A stretch of DNA of 7,887 nucleotides from Alphaproteobacteria bacterium (GCA_003250275.1 QKGW01000081.1:1-7887), one strand, 5' to 3'; positions 1-6,037 are shown, counted from the first letter of the stretch. Numbers and translations are program-made. The notes: a model not told the origin generated them from the letters alone.

Positions 1-1004
1 TCGGGGAGCAGCAGCCCGGTCGCGAGCGTCCGCGTCGCGCGGCCGGTGCGGCCCTTGTCGGTGGCGATTTCGAGCGCCTTGCGGATCCGCGCGAACAGCG
101 TCGGATCGAAGGTTTCGGCGCGCAGGCTCAGGGTTTCGAAATCGGCGCGCTCGGGCCCCGGCCCATGCGCGACGTTGGCGAGCGCGGTGAGGATGTGCAG
201 CACCCGCGCATCCATCGGAATCTCGGTGCCCTTCGGGCCGTCGGCGGGGAAGCCCGAGCCGTCGAAGCCGCGGTTCTGCAGGTGAATGATCTTCGCCACT
301 CCGGCGAGGCGCGGGATGTGAGCGATGATGTTGCGCGCCGCCTCGGGGCTGCGCTCGATCATGCTGCGCTCGATCTCGGTGAGCGGGTGCCCGACCGCGA
401 GCTTCTGCAACACCTCGGGCGGCACCGAAAGCAGGCCAACCGGCCCGAGCATCGCCGCGATTTCGAGCTGCCAGCGCTGCGGCAGTTCGAGCGCCCGCCC
501 GACTTTGCGCGCCCAGTTGCGGATCCGCGTCGCGCGCGAAAACGCCGCGGGCGAGGCCATCGCGAGCATGTCGATCAGCACCTTGACCGAACCCGCGAGG
601 GTCTTTTCGAGCAGTTCGCGCTCGGCGGTGACGAGGCGGTACTGTTCGAGCGCGGCGTCGAGACCGGAGACGATCAGCTCGGGCGGGCACGGCTTGGTGA
701 GAAAGCGGAAGATCTGCCCGGTGTTGATCGCGTCGATCGCGGTCTGCATGTCGGCGTTGCCGGTGAGCATCAGGCGCACGGTGTCGGGCGCGCTTTCGCG
801 GATCCGCGCGAGCGTCGCGATGCCGTCCATGCCGCCCATGCGCATGTCGCACACCACCACGGCGAAGCTCTCCCCGGCGTCGACGAGGGCCACCGCCTCC
901 TCGCCGCTGCTCGCGGTTTCGAGCGCATACTGGCCGCGGAACTGGCGCTTCATCGAGGAGAGCAGGTTGAGGTCGTCGTCGATTAGGAGAATGCGTTCGG
1001 TCAT
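1..1004 (-). CDS. Response regulator, REC plus degenerate HD-GYP domain (3' end beyond window)
   Basis: This is a cytoplasmic response regulator; 334 codons are visible and the frame is still open at base 3, so its C-terminus lies outside. Residues 1-120 form a receiver: acidic pocket D9-D11, phosphoacceptor D53, T81 and K104 (in KPC). After D53 the usual MPxMDG loop reads MGGMDG. Residues about 130-320 resemble an HD-GYP domain: FDGSGFP at 247-253 matches the GYP signature region and H241 is kept. However, the expected first His aligns with R157, the HD pair with G187-P188, the HP His with S219 and the late Asp with T273. Cyclic-di-GMP hydrolysis is therefore unlikely, and a binding or scaffold role is inferred. 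The start is the ATG at 1004, with GGAGG (1012-1016) 7 bases upstream; it overlaps the preceding gene's stop as ATGA, so coupling is expected. The receiver assignment is firm, the HD-GYP relationship fairly firm, and the exact role unknown. Confidence 0.85.
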   Translation of the reverse strand, partial: MTERILLIDDDLNLLSSMKRQFRGQYALETASSGEEAVALVDAGESFAVVVCDMRMGGMDGIATLARIRESAPDTVRLMLTGNADMQTAIDAINTGQIFRFLTKPCPPELIVSGLDAALEQYRLVTAERELLEKTLAGSVKVLIDMLAMASPAAFSRATRIRNWARKVGRALELPQRWQLEIAAMLGPVGLLSVPPEVLQKLAVGHPLTEIERSMIERSPEAARNIIAHIPRLAGVAKIIHLQNRGFDGSGFPADGPKGTEIPMDARVLHILTALANVAHGPGPERADFETLSLRAETFDPTLFARIRKALEIATDKGRTGRATRTLATGLLLP

Positions 1005-2209
1005 CGCGCCGCCTCCCGGTCGTCCTCGACCAGGGTTTCGAGCCAGCTTTTCACCTTCGCCTCCATGCCGAGGTGGCGGACGTAGTCGATGTCGAGCATC
1101 ACCGGGCGCAGGGTGCGGCTGCCGAACGGCCAGCGCGGCCCGAACGCGCGCGCGAGATGCACGCAGGTGAGCGACGAGCGGTCGGCGTAGACGCAGGCGG
1201 AGGGCTTGTTCTGGTAGAGCACCGCCTCGACCACCGCGTTGTTGAAGCCCCAGAGGCCGAGCAGGTAGCCGCCGAGCTCCGCCTGGCTCGCGCCGAACAC
1301 CTCGCGTTCGAGAGCGGCGAGGTCCTCGCCCTCCTCGGCGCGGCGGAGGATTTCGCGGGTCTTGAGCGGCTCGGCGTCGAAGAACACCAGGGTGCCGATG
1401 CACGCGAGCATCCCCGCGCAGAAGGCCTGGTCGCGCAGGTTCTCGCTGAGCCCCTCCTCGCGCGCGATGCGGCGCGCCAGGGTGGCGACGGAGAGGCCGT
1501 AGCTATCGAGATCGCGCAGCACCGCGGCGTGCTCGGGGGATTTGTCGAACTGGCGGAAAATGCCGACCTGCAGCACCAGCGCGCGCACGGTTTCGAGCCC
1601 GAGCAGGCGCACCGCCTGGAACACGTCGTGCACCCGGCTGCCGAGCGAGAAGTAGGCGGAATTGGTGATCCGCAGAACCTCCGCGGTCATCGCCACGTCG
1701 GCGCCGATGAGTTCGGCGATGTTGCGCAGCGACGAGGCCTCCTTGCGCATCTCGGCGGTGATGCGGAGGTAGAGATCGGAAGGCGACGGCAGGTTGTGGA
1801 GGCTGGTGGCGAGGTCGCGCAGCGGCTCGCTCCGCAGCATCGCCTTGAGCGCCAGGGTGCGGTCGAGAAGCGAGACGATATCGTCGGTGTTGCAGGGTTT
1901 GGCGAGGTACTGGTGGGTCGGCCCGATGGTGCGCAGAACGCTCTTTTCCTCGGTGTAGCCCGAGAGCACCACGCGGATCGTGCCGGGGTGGCGGCGCTCG
2001 ACCTCGGAAAGCAGGGAGGCGCCGTCGAGTTCGGGCATCCGCATGTCGGAGACCACGACGTCGAAGCGTTGCGCGTCGAGCAGCTTCAGCGCCTCGACCG
2101 GGCTGTCGAGGAAGGTGATGTCCCAGTCCTCGCGCTGCTTGTGCAGCACCCGGCGCAGCCCGCGCAGCAGGTTGACGTCGTCATCGACGAACAGAATCGA
2201 GAGTTTCAT
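1001..2209 (-). CDS. Response regulator with REC and HDOD domains
   Basis: This 402-residue cytoplasmic protein joins an N-terminal receiver to an HDOD output domain. The receiver (about 3-120) has D9-D11, phosphoacceptor D55 in VVVSDMRMPELDG, S83 and K104 in KPC. The HDOD domain (about 135-345) shows the family's ITNSAYFSLG segment at 181-190, followed by the AVRLLGLETVRALVL helix. As is usual for HDOD, the metal-binding His and HD pair of true HD hydrolases are absent (YGLSVATLA at 237-245, GMLACIG at 266-272), so a protein-interaction output is expected, as in other signalling HDOD proteins. The chosen start is the ATG at 2209: it begins directly with the receiver (MKLSILFVDDD) and has GGAGG at 2218-2222, 8 bases upstream. 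The same frame stays open to 2452, but those codons shadow the kinase gene. It overlaps the kinase by 29 bases and the next gene by 4. The partner kinase is inferred from position. Confidence 0.9.
   Translation of the reverse strand: MKLSILFVDDDVNLLRGLRRVLHKQREDWDITFLDSPVEALKLLDAQRFDVVVSDMRMPELDGASLLSEVERRHPGTIRVVLSGYTEEKSVLRTIGPTHQYLAKPCNTDDIVSLLDRTLALKAMLRSEPLRDLATSLHNLPSPSDLYLRITAEMRKEASSLRNIAELIGADVAMTAEVLRITNSAYFSLGSRVHDVFQAVRLLGLETVRALVLQVGIFRQFDKSPEHAAVLRDLDSYGLSVATLARRIAREEGLSENLRDQAFCAGMLACIGTLVFFDAEPLKTREILRRAEEGEDLAALEREVFGASQAELGGYLLGLWGFNNAVVEAVLYQNKPSACVYADRSSLTCVHLARAFGPRWPFGSRTLRPVMLDIDYVRHLGMEAKVKSWLETLVEDDREAAR
1012..1016 (-). promoter_or_regulatory. Ribosome binding site of the REC/HD-GYP-like gene
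   Basis: The minus strand reads GGAGG 7 bases before the ATG at 1004. It lies inside the end of the REC-HDOD coding region, so it supports a separately initiated but coupled downstream gene. Confidence 0.75.
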
Positions 2210-4268
2210 CCCCACTACCTCCGACCTCCGCCCGAACCGGGAGGCGCACCACGAAGGTCGCGCCGCCCCCGGGCGTCTCCTCGACCGACAGGCGGCCGCC
2301 ATGCTTCTTGACCACCACGTCCATCGCGATCGCCAACCCCTGCCCGGTTCCCTTGCCCACCGGCTTGGTGGTGAAGAACGGATCGAACACGCGCTCGCGC
2401 AGATCCTCGGGAACACCCGGACCGTTGTCCGCGACCCTGATCTCCACCGCATCGTCGTCGAGGCGGGTGGAGACGCGGATCAATCCCGGAGCATCGCGCC
2501 CCTCGAGTGCGTGGGAGGCGTTGACCACAAGGTTCAACAATACCTGATTGATGTCCGCGGGCAGACACAGAATTTTCGGCAAATCCTCCGCAAGATGTTT
2601 TTCCACCTTCGCGGTGTGCTTCCATTCGTTGGTGGTGACGATCAACGTGCTTTCGACCGCGCGGTTGATGTCGGTCATGACCTTGGCGTTGCTGCCGGGG
2701 TGCGAGAATTCCTTCATCGAGCGGACGATCCGCGCGACGTGCTCGACGCCGTCGAGCGACTGGCGCACCGCCACCGGCACCTCCTCGACGAGATAGGGGA
2801 CGTCGGCGGCGTCGAGAATCTCGCCGACGCGCGCGCCGAGCGCCGGATCGGCGGCACTCGCCTCGCGGACCTGGGCGATCGCGCCGCCGACCTGGCCGAA
2901 CGAGGTCTCGAAGAAGCGCAGGTTGTCGCCGATGTACTGGATCGGCGTGTTGATCTCGTGCGCAATGCCGGCGGCGAGCTGACCGACGCTCGCAAGCCGC
3001 GAGGACTGCAACGCCTCGCGCTGGGCATCGACGAGTTCGGTGACGTCCGACGACGCGCCGCGATACCCGCCGAAGCGGCCGTGCTCGTCGAAGAACGGCA
3101 CGCCGTTCGAGCGGATGTGCACCACCCGGCCGTCCTTCGCCTGGATGCAGTAGTCGAGGTTGCGGAACGGCCGGTGCGCCGCGATGTCCTTGGCGTAGGC
3201 GACCCACTGCGCCGCGTCCTCCTGGGTGCGGGCGGACTTGGCGAAGCGCAGGCGGGTCGCGCCGACCACGTCCTCGCGGGCGAAGCCGCTGATCGCGAAG
3301 AAGCGCCCGGAAACCATCGTCAGGCGGTCCTCGGCGTCGGTCTCCCAGAACCAGTCGGAAGCGGATTCCGCGATGTCGCGCAGGCGCTGCTCGCTCGCCG
3401 CGACGCGATCGAACTGCTCCTGCAGCGCGGCGCGGGATCGCGCTTCGAGCGCCGCGCGCTCGGACGCGGCGGCTTCGAGAGCGAGCGCGTTCTCCTTGAA
3501 CACCACCGCCGCCTGGAGCAGGCGCCCGACCTCGTCGGCGCGGTCGGGCGCAACCACCTCGACGCCGGTCTCGCCCGCGGCGAGGCGGGTGAGCGCCCCG
3601 GTGGCGTTGTGCACCGAAGCGGAGATCCGCCGGCTCAGCAGCAGCGACAGCATCACCCCGACGGCGAACGCGCCGCACGCGCCGAACACGAAGGCGGTGG
3701 CGATGCGGCGGGTCGCGTCCTCCGCCGCGCTTTCGATCCGCTGCCGGTCGTCGATGTGGAAGGTCCGCCACACGCCGACCGCCGCGTCCGCGTCGGCATA
3801 GCGGCGTTCCGCTTCGGCGAGCGGCGGTTGACGCGCGCCTCCTGAGCCCGAGAGCGCCGCGCGCGCGGCGGCGACGTAGCGCCGGGTTTCGGTGCGGACC
3901 GCTTCGACGAGCGGCGCTTCGGGCGAGCCGCCCACTCCCGCGGCGGCGATCTCGGCGAGCGTCGCGACGCCCGCGAGCTGGGCCTCGGCGGCGGAAATCA
4001 GGCTCGCCTCGACCTCCGGCGCAGTGCCGAGGCCGCGCCAGATGATCGCACGGAACAGCGCGAGATCGCTCTTCACCAGTGCGAGGCGCAGGGTGGTCAT
4101 GCGGTGCTCGCTGACCTGCATTTCGGCGGTGCGCGCGGCGGTCGCGGCGCGCAAATCGGAGAACACCACGTAGGCGAACATGGCGGCGGCGAGCGCCGTG
4201 GCCATCACCAGGCCGGGGGCGACCAGCAGCTTGACGCCGAGCGGCCAATCGCGGAACCGCATTCCCAC
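2181..4268 (-). CDS. Membrane-bound hybrid-free sensor histidine kinase (HAMP-PAS-HisKA-HATPase)
   Basis: This inner-membrane sensor kinase has 695 residues from the chosen start. Order of parts: transmembrane helix about 9-36; an alanine-rich, probably all-helical periplasmic sensor of about 150 residues; transmembrane helix about 191-212; HAMP about 213-262 with the linker DEVGRLLQAAVVFKENAL; a short coiled coil; PAS about 289-412 (DWFWETD, ending GASSDVTE); phosphoacceptor H437 in GIAHEINTPIQYIGDN; then the ATPase with N-box N583, DNGPGV (D614), FDPFFTT and GKGTGQGLAI. All catalytic boxes are intact and there is no receiver domain, so phosphate should pass to the two regulators downstream. 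The GTG at 4268 has GGAGG 8 bases upstream, the same spacing as the next gene. The ATG at 4262 (14-base spacing) is the close alternative. A GTG at 4307 would sit almost on the predicted transcription start. The ligand is unknown. Codons near 2520-2640 are unusually AT-rich for this gene. Confidence 0.92.
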   Translation of the reverse strand: MGMRFRDWPLGVKLLVAPGLVMATALAAAMFAYVVFSDLRAATAARTAEMQVSEHRMTTLRLALVKSDLALFRAIIWRGLGTAPEVEASLISAAEAQLAGVATLAEIAAAGVGGSPEAPLVEAVRTETRRYVAAARAALSGSGGARQPPLAEAERRYADADAAVGVWRTFHIDDRQRIESAAEDATRRIATAFVFGACGAFAVGVMLSLLLSRRISASVHNATGALTRLAAGETGVEVVAPDRADEVGRLLQAAVVFKENALALEAAASERAALEARSRAALQEQFDRVAASEQRLRDIAESASDWFWETDAEDRLTMVSGRFFAISGFAREDVVGATRLRFAKSARTQEDAAQWVAYAKDIAAHRPFRNLDYCIQAKDGRVVHIRSNGVPFFDEHGRFGGYRGASSDVTELVDAQREALQSSRLASVGQLAAGIAHEINTPIQYIGDNLRFFETSFGQVGGAIAQVREASAADPALGARVGEILDAADVPYLVEEVPVAVRQSLDGVEHVARIVRSMKEFSHPGSNAKVMTDINRAVESTLIVTTNEWKHTAKVEKHLAEDLPKILCLPADINQVLLNLVVNASHALEGRDAPGLIRVSTRLDDDAVEIRVADNGPGVPEDLRERVFDPFFTTKPVGKGTGQGLAIAMDVVVKKHGGRLSVEETPGGGATFVVRLPVRAEVGGSGDETLDSVRR
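2218..2222 (-). promoter_or_regulatory. Ribosome binding site deciding the REC-HDOD start
   Basis: The minus strand reads GGAGG, then 8 bases, then the ATG at 2209. It lies within the last codons of the kinase gene. It selects 2209 over the longer open frame reaching 2452. Confidence 0.8.
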
Positions 4269-4276
4269 TTCGCCAT

Positions 4277-4281
4277 CCTCC
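4277..4281 (-). promoter_or_regulatory. Ribosome binding site deciding the kinase start
   Basis: The minus strand reads GGAGG. It stands 8 bases from the GTG at 4268 and 14 bases from the ATG at 4262. Because the two downstream genes use 7-8 base spacing with the same core, the GTG is preferred. The difference is two residues. Confidence 0.6.
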
Positions 4282-4318
4282 GTTCCCCTATCGCGCGAGC
4301 GCGACACCCGTTTCCTAC

Positions 4319-4324
4319 ATTATG
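4319..4324 (-). promoter_or_regulatory. Candidate -10 element for the kinase operon
   Basis: The minus strand reads CATAAT, five of six matches to the sigma-70 consensus TATAAT, in otherwise GC-rich DNA. Transcription would start near 4312, giving a leader of roughly 44 bases before the GTG at 4268. No good -35 hexamer was found 16-18 bases upstream, so the promoter would need an activator or another sigma factor. This is inference from sequence match only. Confidence 0.35.
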
Positions 4325-4328
4325 TGGT

Positions 4329-4340
4329 GTGCGCCCGCAC
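4329..4340. promoter_or_regulatory. Dyad GTGCG-CC-CGCAC beside the candidate kinase promoter
   Basis: A perfect 5-2-5 inverted repeat lies immediately upstream, on the minus strand, of the candidate -10 at 4319-4324. It falls in the spacer of that promoter, where a repressor or activator could act. The arms are short and GC-rich, so chance occurrence is quite possible in this genome. Confidence 0.25.
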
Positions 4341-4374
4341 GGCTACACCCGCGGCGCGGCGGCGCAAAAGAATC

Positions 4375-4399
4375 AGGGAAATTTCGTATTGAATTCCCT
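4375..4399. repeat. Inverted repeat AGGGAA-N13-TTCCCT upstream of the symporter
   Basis: The perfect 6-bp arms lie at 4375-4380 and 4394-4399, with a 13-base AT-rich centre. The centre itself can add two or three weak pairs (TTT with GAA) after a one-base bulge. The repeat ends 47 bases before the symporter ATG. It could be an operator or a 5' leader hairpin. No run of T follows, so it is not a standard terminator. Confidence 0.4.
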
Positions 4400-4446
4400 A
4401 CGCCGCGAGGCCCATCCTGGGACGTCTCCACACCGGATGCCGTTTC

Positions 4447-5859
4447 ATGTCGCTGGGCCCGATCCATTTTCTCTTTCTCATCGCCACCATCGCACTGGCC
4501 CTCGGCCTCGGCGCGCGCGCCGGACGCAAGACCAGCACCGCCGAAGGCTTCAGCCTCGGCGGGCGTTCCTCGGGCGCGGGGGTGGTCGCGGGCGGCATCG
4601 CCGGCACCGTGATCGGCGGCGCGGCGACCATCGGCACCGCCCAACTCGCCTGCACTGTCGGGCTTTCGGGCTGGTGGTTCACCCTCGGCTCGGGCATCGG
4701 CTTCCTCCTCATCGGCACCTTCTACGCCCGGCCGCTGCGCCACTCGGGGCTCGAAACCGTGTCGCAGTACCTGGTGGTCAACTACGGCCGCGCCGCAGGG
4801 CCGATCGCGAGCCTCGCCTCCTCCCTCGGCATTTTGTTCTCGGCGGTGGCGAGCGCGCTCGCCGCGATCCCGATGATCGCGGCGATGACCGGCATCTCGC
4901 ACCTTTCGTCGGCGGCGGTGATCGTCGCGCTGGTGGTGGCGATGGTGCTGTGGGGCGGCCTGCGCGCCGCCGGCGTCGCCGGGCTGTTCAAGATGCTGGT
5001 GCTGTGGACGACGCTGTTCGCCGCAGGCGTCGTCGCGGTGATGGTGCTCGCGGACCTGCCCGATTTCTCTCAGCGCTTCCCCTCCACGCCGTGGTTCAGC
5101 CTGTTCGGGCGCGGCGTCGGGCAGACCCTCGGCAACGTGTTCTCGCTGATCGTCGGCATCGTCTGCACCCAGACCTACATCCAGGCGCTCTACGCCGCCT
5201 CGGATTCGCGCACCGCCGCGATCGGCGCCTACACCGCCGCGGCGATCACCATTCCGGTCGGGTTGCCGTCGGTGGCGGTGGGCATGGCGATGCGGGTGCT
5301 GCACCCCGAAATGTCGCCGATCCTCGCGCTGCCGATGTTCATCGCCGAATACCTCCCCGCGCCGGTGGCGGGCATCGCGCTCGGCGGCCTGATGCTCTCG
5401 GTGGTCGGCTCGATCGCCGGGCTCACCCTGGGGATCGGCACGATGCTCTCGCGCGACATCGGCCAGGCGCTCCTCGGCCTCCACCGCGACCGCGACATCC
5501 TCCGCCTCAACCGCGCCACCGTGCTCGTGGTCACGATCATCGCCGCGGCGATCGCGGTCACCCACCTCGACAGCTACGTGCTCGACTGGAACTACATGTC
5601 GATGGCGCTGCGCGGCGCGGGGTTGTTCCTGCCGCTGTCGCTCGCGGTGTTCGCGCCGTTCCGCCTGCCGGCGGCATGGGGCGTGGCGGCGATGGCGCTC
5701 GGCACCTTCGGCGCGGTCGCGTCGAAGTTGCTTTTCGCCCTGCCGATTAACCCCCTGTTCGTGGGGGTCGGCGTGAGCGGCGCGGTCGTCGCCGCCGGGC
5801 TGATTTCGGCGCGGATTTCCCGCTCCGCGCGACCGCCGATCGCGCCCGACAACTTCTGA
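4447..5859 (+). CDS. Sodium:solute symporter (SSS) family permease
   Basis: This inner-membrane permease has 470 residues, a normal length for the SSS family (TC 2.A.21), which couples solute uptake to the sodium gradient. The protein is hydrophobic almost throughout, with about 12-13 likely membrane segments. Family marks in order: the early cytoplasmic loop EGFSLGGRSSGAG (33-45), glycine-rich TM1-like segment 46-63, FYARPLRHSGLETVSQYL (92-109), the QTYIQALYAASDSRTA loop (242-257) and GGLMLSVVGSIAG...MLSRDI (313-338). In the last segment the usual Ser-Thr pair of the sodium site appears as S318-V319, while S322 is kept. The substrate cannot be told from the sequence. The start is the first ATG of the open frame; its Shine-Dalgarno is weak (GGA about 11 bases upstream), unlike the neighbouring operon. 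It is transcribed divergently from the kinase operon. The family call is firm; sodium coupling is inferred. Confidence 0.9.
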   Translation: MSLGPIHFLFLIATIALALGLGARAGRKTSTAEGFSLGGRSSGAGVVAGGIAGTVIGGAATIGTAQLACTVGLSGWWFTLGSGIGFLLIGTFYARPLRHSGLETVSQYLVVNYGRAAGPIASLASSLGILFSAVASALAAIPMIAAMTGISHLSSAAVIVALVVAMVLWGGLRAAGVAGLFKMLVLWTTLFAAGVVAVMVLADLPDFSQRFPSTPWFSLFGRGVGQTLGNVFSLIVGIVCTQTYIQALYAASDSRTAAIGAYTAAAITIPVGLPSVAVGMAMRVLHPEMSPILALPMFIAEYLPAPVAGIALGGLMLSVVGSIAGLTLGIGTMLSRDIGQALLGLHRDRDILRLNRATVLVVTIIAAAIAVTHLDSYVLDWNYMSMALRGAGLFLPLSLAVFAPFRLPAAWGVAAMALGTFGAVASKLLFALPINPLFVGVGVSGAVVAAGLISARISRSARPPIAPDNF

Positions 5860-5947
5860 TAAAATTTCCCGATTCGCCCGGCGTTGCCGCCTGCGCCATC
5901 GGAAGGGCGCCGCGAAGCGTGCGGTAATCCCTTACGAAAATTTAGCA

Positions 5948-5960
5948 TTTGTCAGACAAA
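5948..5960. promoter_or_regulatory. Perfect dyad TTTGTC-A-GACAAA, candidate operator of the chemoreceptor gene
   Basis: A perfect 6-1-6 inverted repeat stands in an AT-rich stretch 78 bases before the chemoreceptor ATG. The short spacer and symmetric TTGTC/GACAA arms have the form of operators for dimeric helix-turn-helix repressors such as GntR-type proteins; the regulator is unknown. TTGTCA (5949-5954) could also act as a -35 element, although no convincing -10 was found downstream. It is poor as an RNA terminator because the arms are mostly A/U and the loop is a single base. Confidence 0.45.
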
Positions 5961-5994
5961 CTCGTATCCGACATTTTTTCTTTCTCATCCCATA

Positions 5995-5999
5995 GGAGG
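5995..5999 (+). promoter_or_regulatory. Strong, distant Shine-Dalgarno (AGGAGGA context)
   Basis: GGAGG sits within TAGGAGGAC at 5993-6001. It lies 39 bases before the chemoreceptor ATG at 6039, too far to serve it directly, but 11 bases before the ATG of a seven-codon reading frame at 6011. It is the best ribosome binding site on the plus strand of this window. Confidence 0.6.
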
Positions 6000-6018
6000 A
6001 CTGCATACGTATGTCCTC
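5996..6018 (+). other. Hairpin that would mask the Shine-Dalgarno and mini-ORF start
   Basis: GAGGAC (5996-6001) and GTCCTC (6013-6018) are perfect reverse complements, separated by 11 bases. Inside the loop, AT at 6005-6006 can pair with AT at 6011-6012 around ACGT. The 5' arm covers most of the Shine-Dalgarno, and the loop and 3' arm cover the ATG at 6011. As RNA, this could block ribosome entry. Its stability is moderate and has not been computed. Confidence 0.4.
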
Positions 6019-6034
6019 ATACTTACGTCGGTGA
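6011..6034 (+). CDS. Seven-codon leader mini-ORF (MSSYLRR)
   Basis: ATG at 6011, seven sense codons, then TGA at 6032-6034. It is preceded by the strong GGAGG at 5995-5999 with 11-base spacing. Its stop lies four bases before the chemoreceptor ATG, and its stop codon forms part of the weak GGTGA ribosome binding site of that gene. The arrangement fits a leader peptide that feeds ribosomes to the receptor start by reinitiation. The peptide itself has no recognisable function. A frame this short can arise by chance; the position of the Shine-Dalgarno is the main argument for it. Confidence 0.35.
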   Translation: MSSYLRR

Positions 6035-6037
6035 CGT
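6025..6037 (+). other. Hairpin ACGTC-GGT-GACGT at the chemoreceptor start
   Basis: A perfect 5-bp stem with a three-base loop ends two bases before the ATG at 6039. It contains the gene's own weak ribosome binding site (GGTGA, 6030-6034) and the mini-ORF stop. A ribosome terminating at 6032-6034 would open it. The stem is short, so this is only a possible regulatory element. Confidence 0.3.

Noticed and set aside
165..986. Long plus-strand open frame opposite the REC/HD-GYP-like gene
   Set aside because: High GC leaves stops rare in antisense frames. The translation is rich in Arg, His, Asp and Glu without domain motifs, while the minus strand encodes a clear receiver and HD-like domain.
2210..2452. 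N-terminal extension of the REC-HDOD gene to 2452
   Set aside because: The extra 81 residues are Arg/Ser/Trp-rich and lie inside kinase coding sequence. A good Shine-Dalgarno and a natural receiver start exist at 2209.
1980..3845. Plus-strand open frame of 621 codons
   Set aside because: It lies opposite the intact kinase and REC-HDOD genes. Its composition is biased and no motif is seen, so it is a shadow frame.
4269..4307. Kinase start at GTG 4307
   Set aside because: It would add 13 charged residues before the membrane helix and sit about five bases from the transcription start predicted from the -10-like box. The GGAGG at 4277-4281 points to 4268. An AGGA five bases before 4307 keeps it possible but less likely.
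4104..5750. Plus-strand open frame of 548 codons overlapping the symporter
   Set aside because: It is Arg/His/Gly/Pro-rich and out of frame with the clearly hydrophobic, family-matching symporter, so it is a shadow.
5869..5930. Rho-independent terminator after the symporter
   Set aside because: Short GC pairings exist but none is followed by a T-run. The T tract at 5975-5980 is too far from any stable stem.
5941..5977. Sigma-70 promoter with TTGTCA as -35
   Set aside because: At 16-18 bases downstream only CATTTT-like sequence is found, a poor -10. It is kept only as a note on the dyad.
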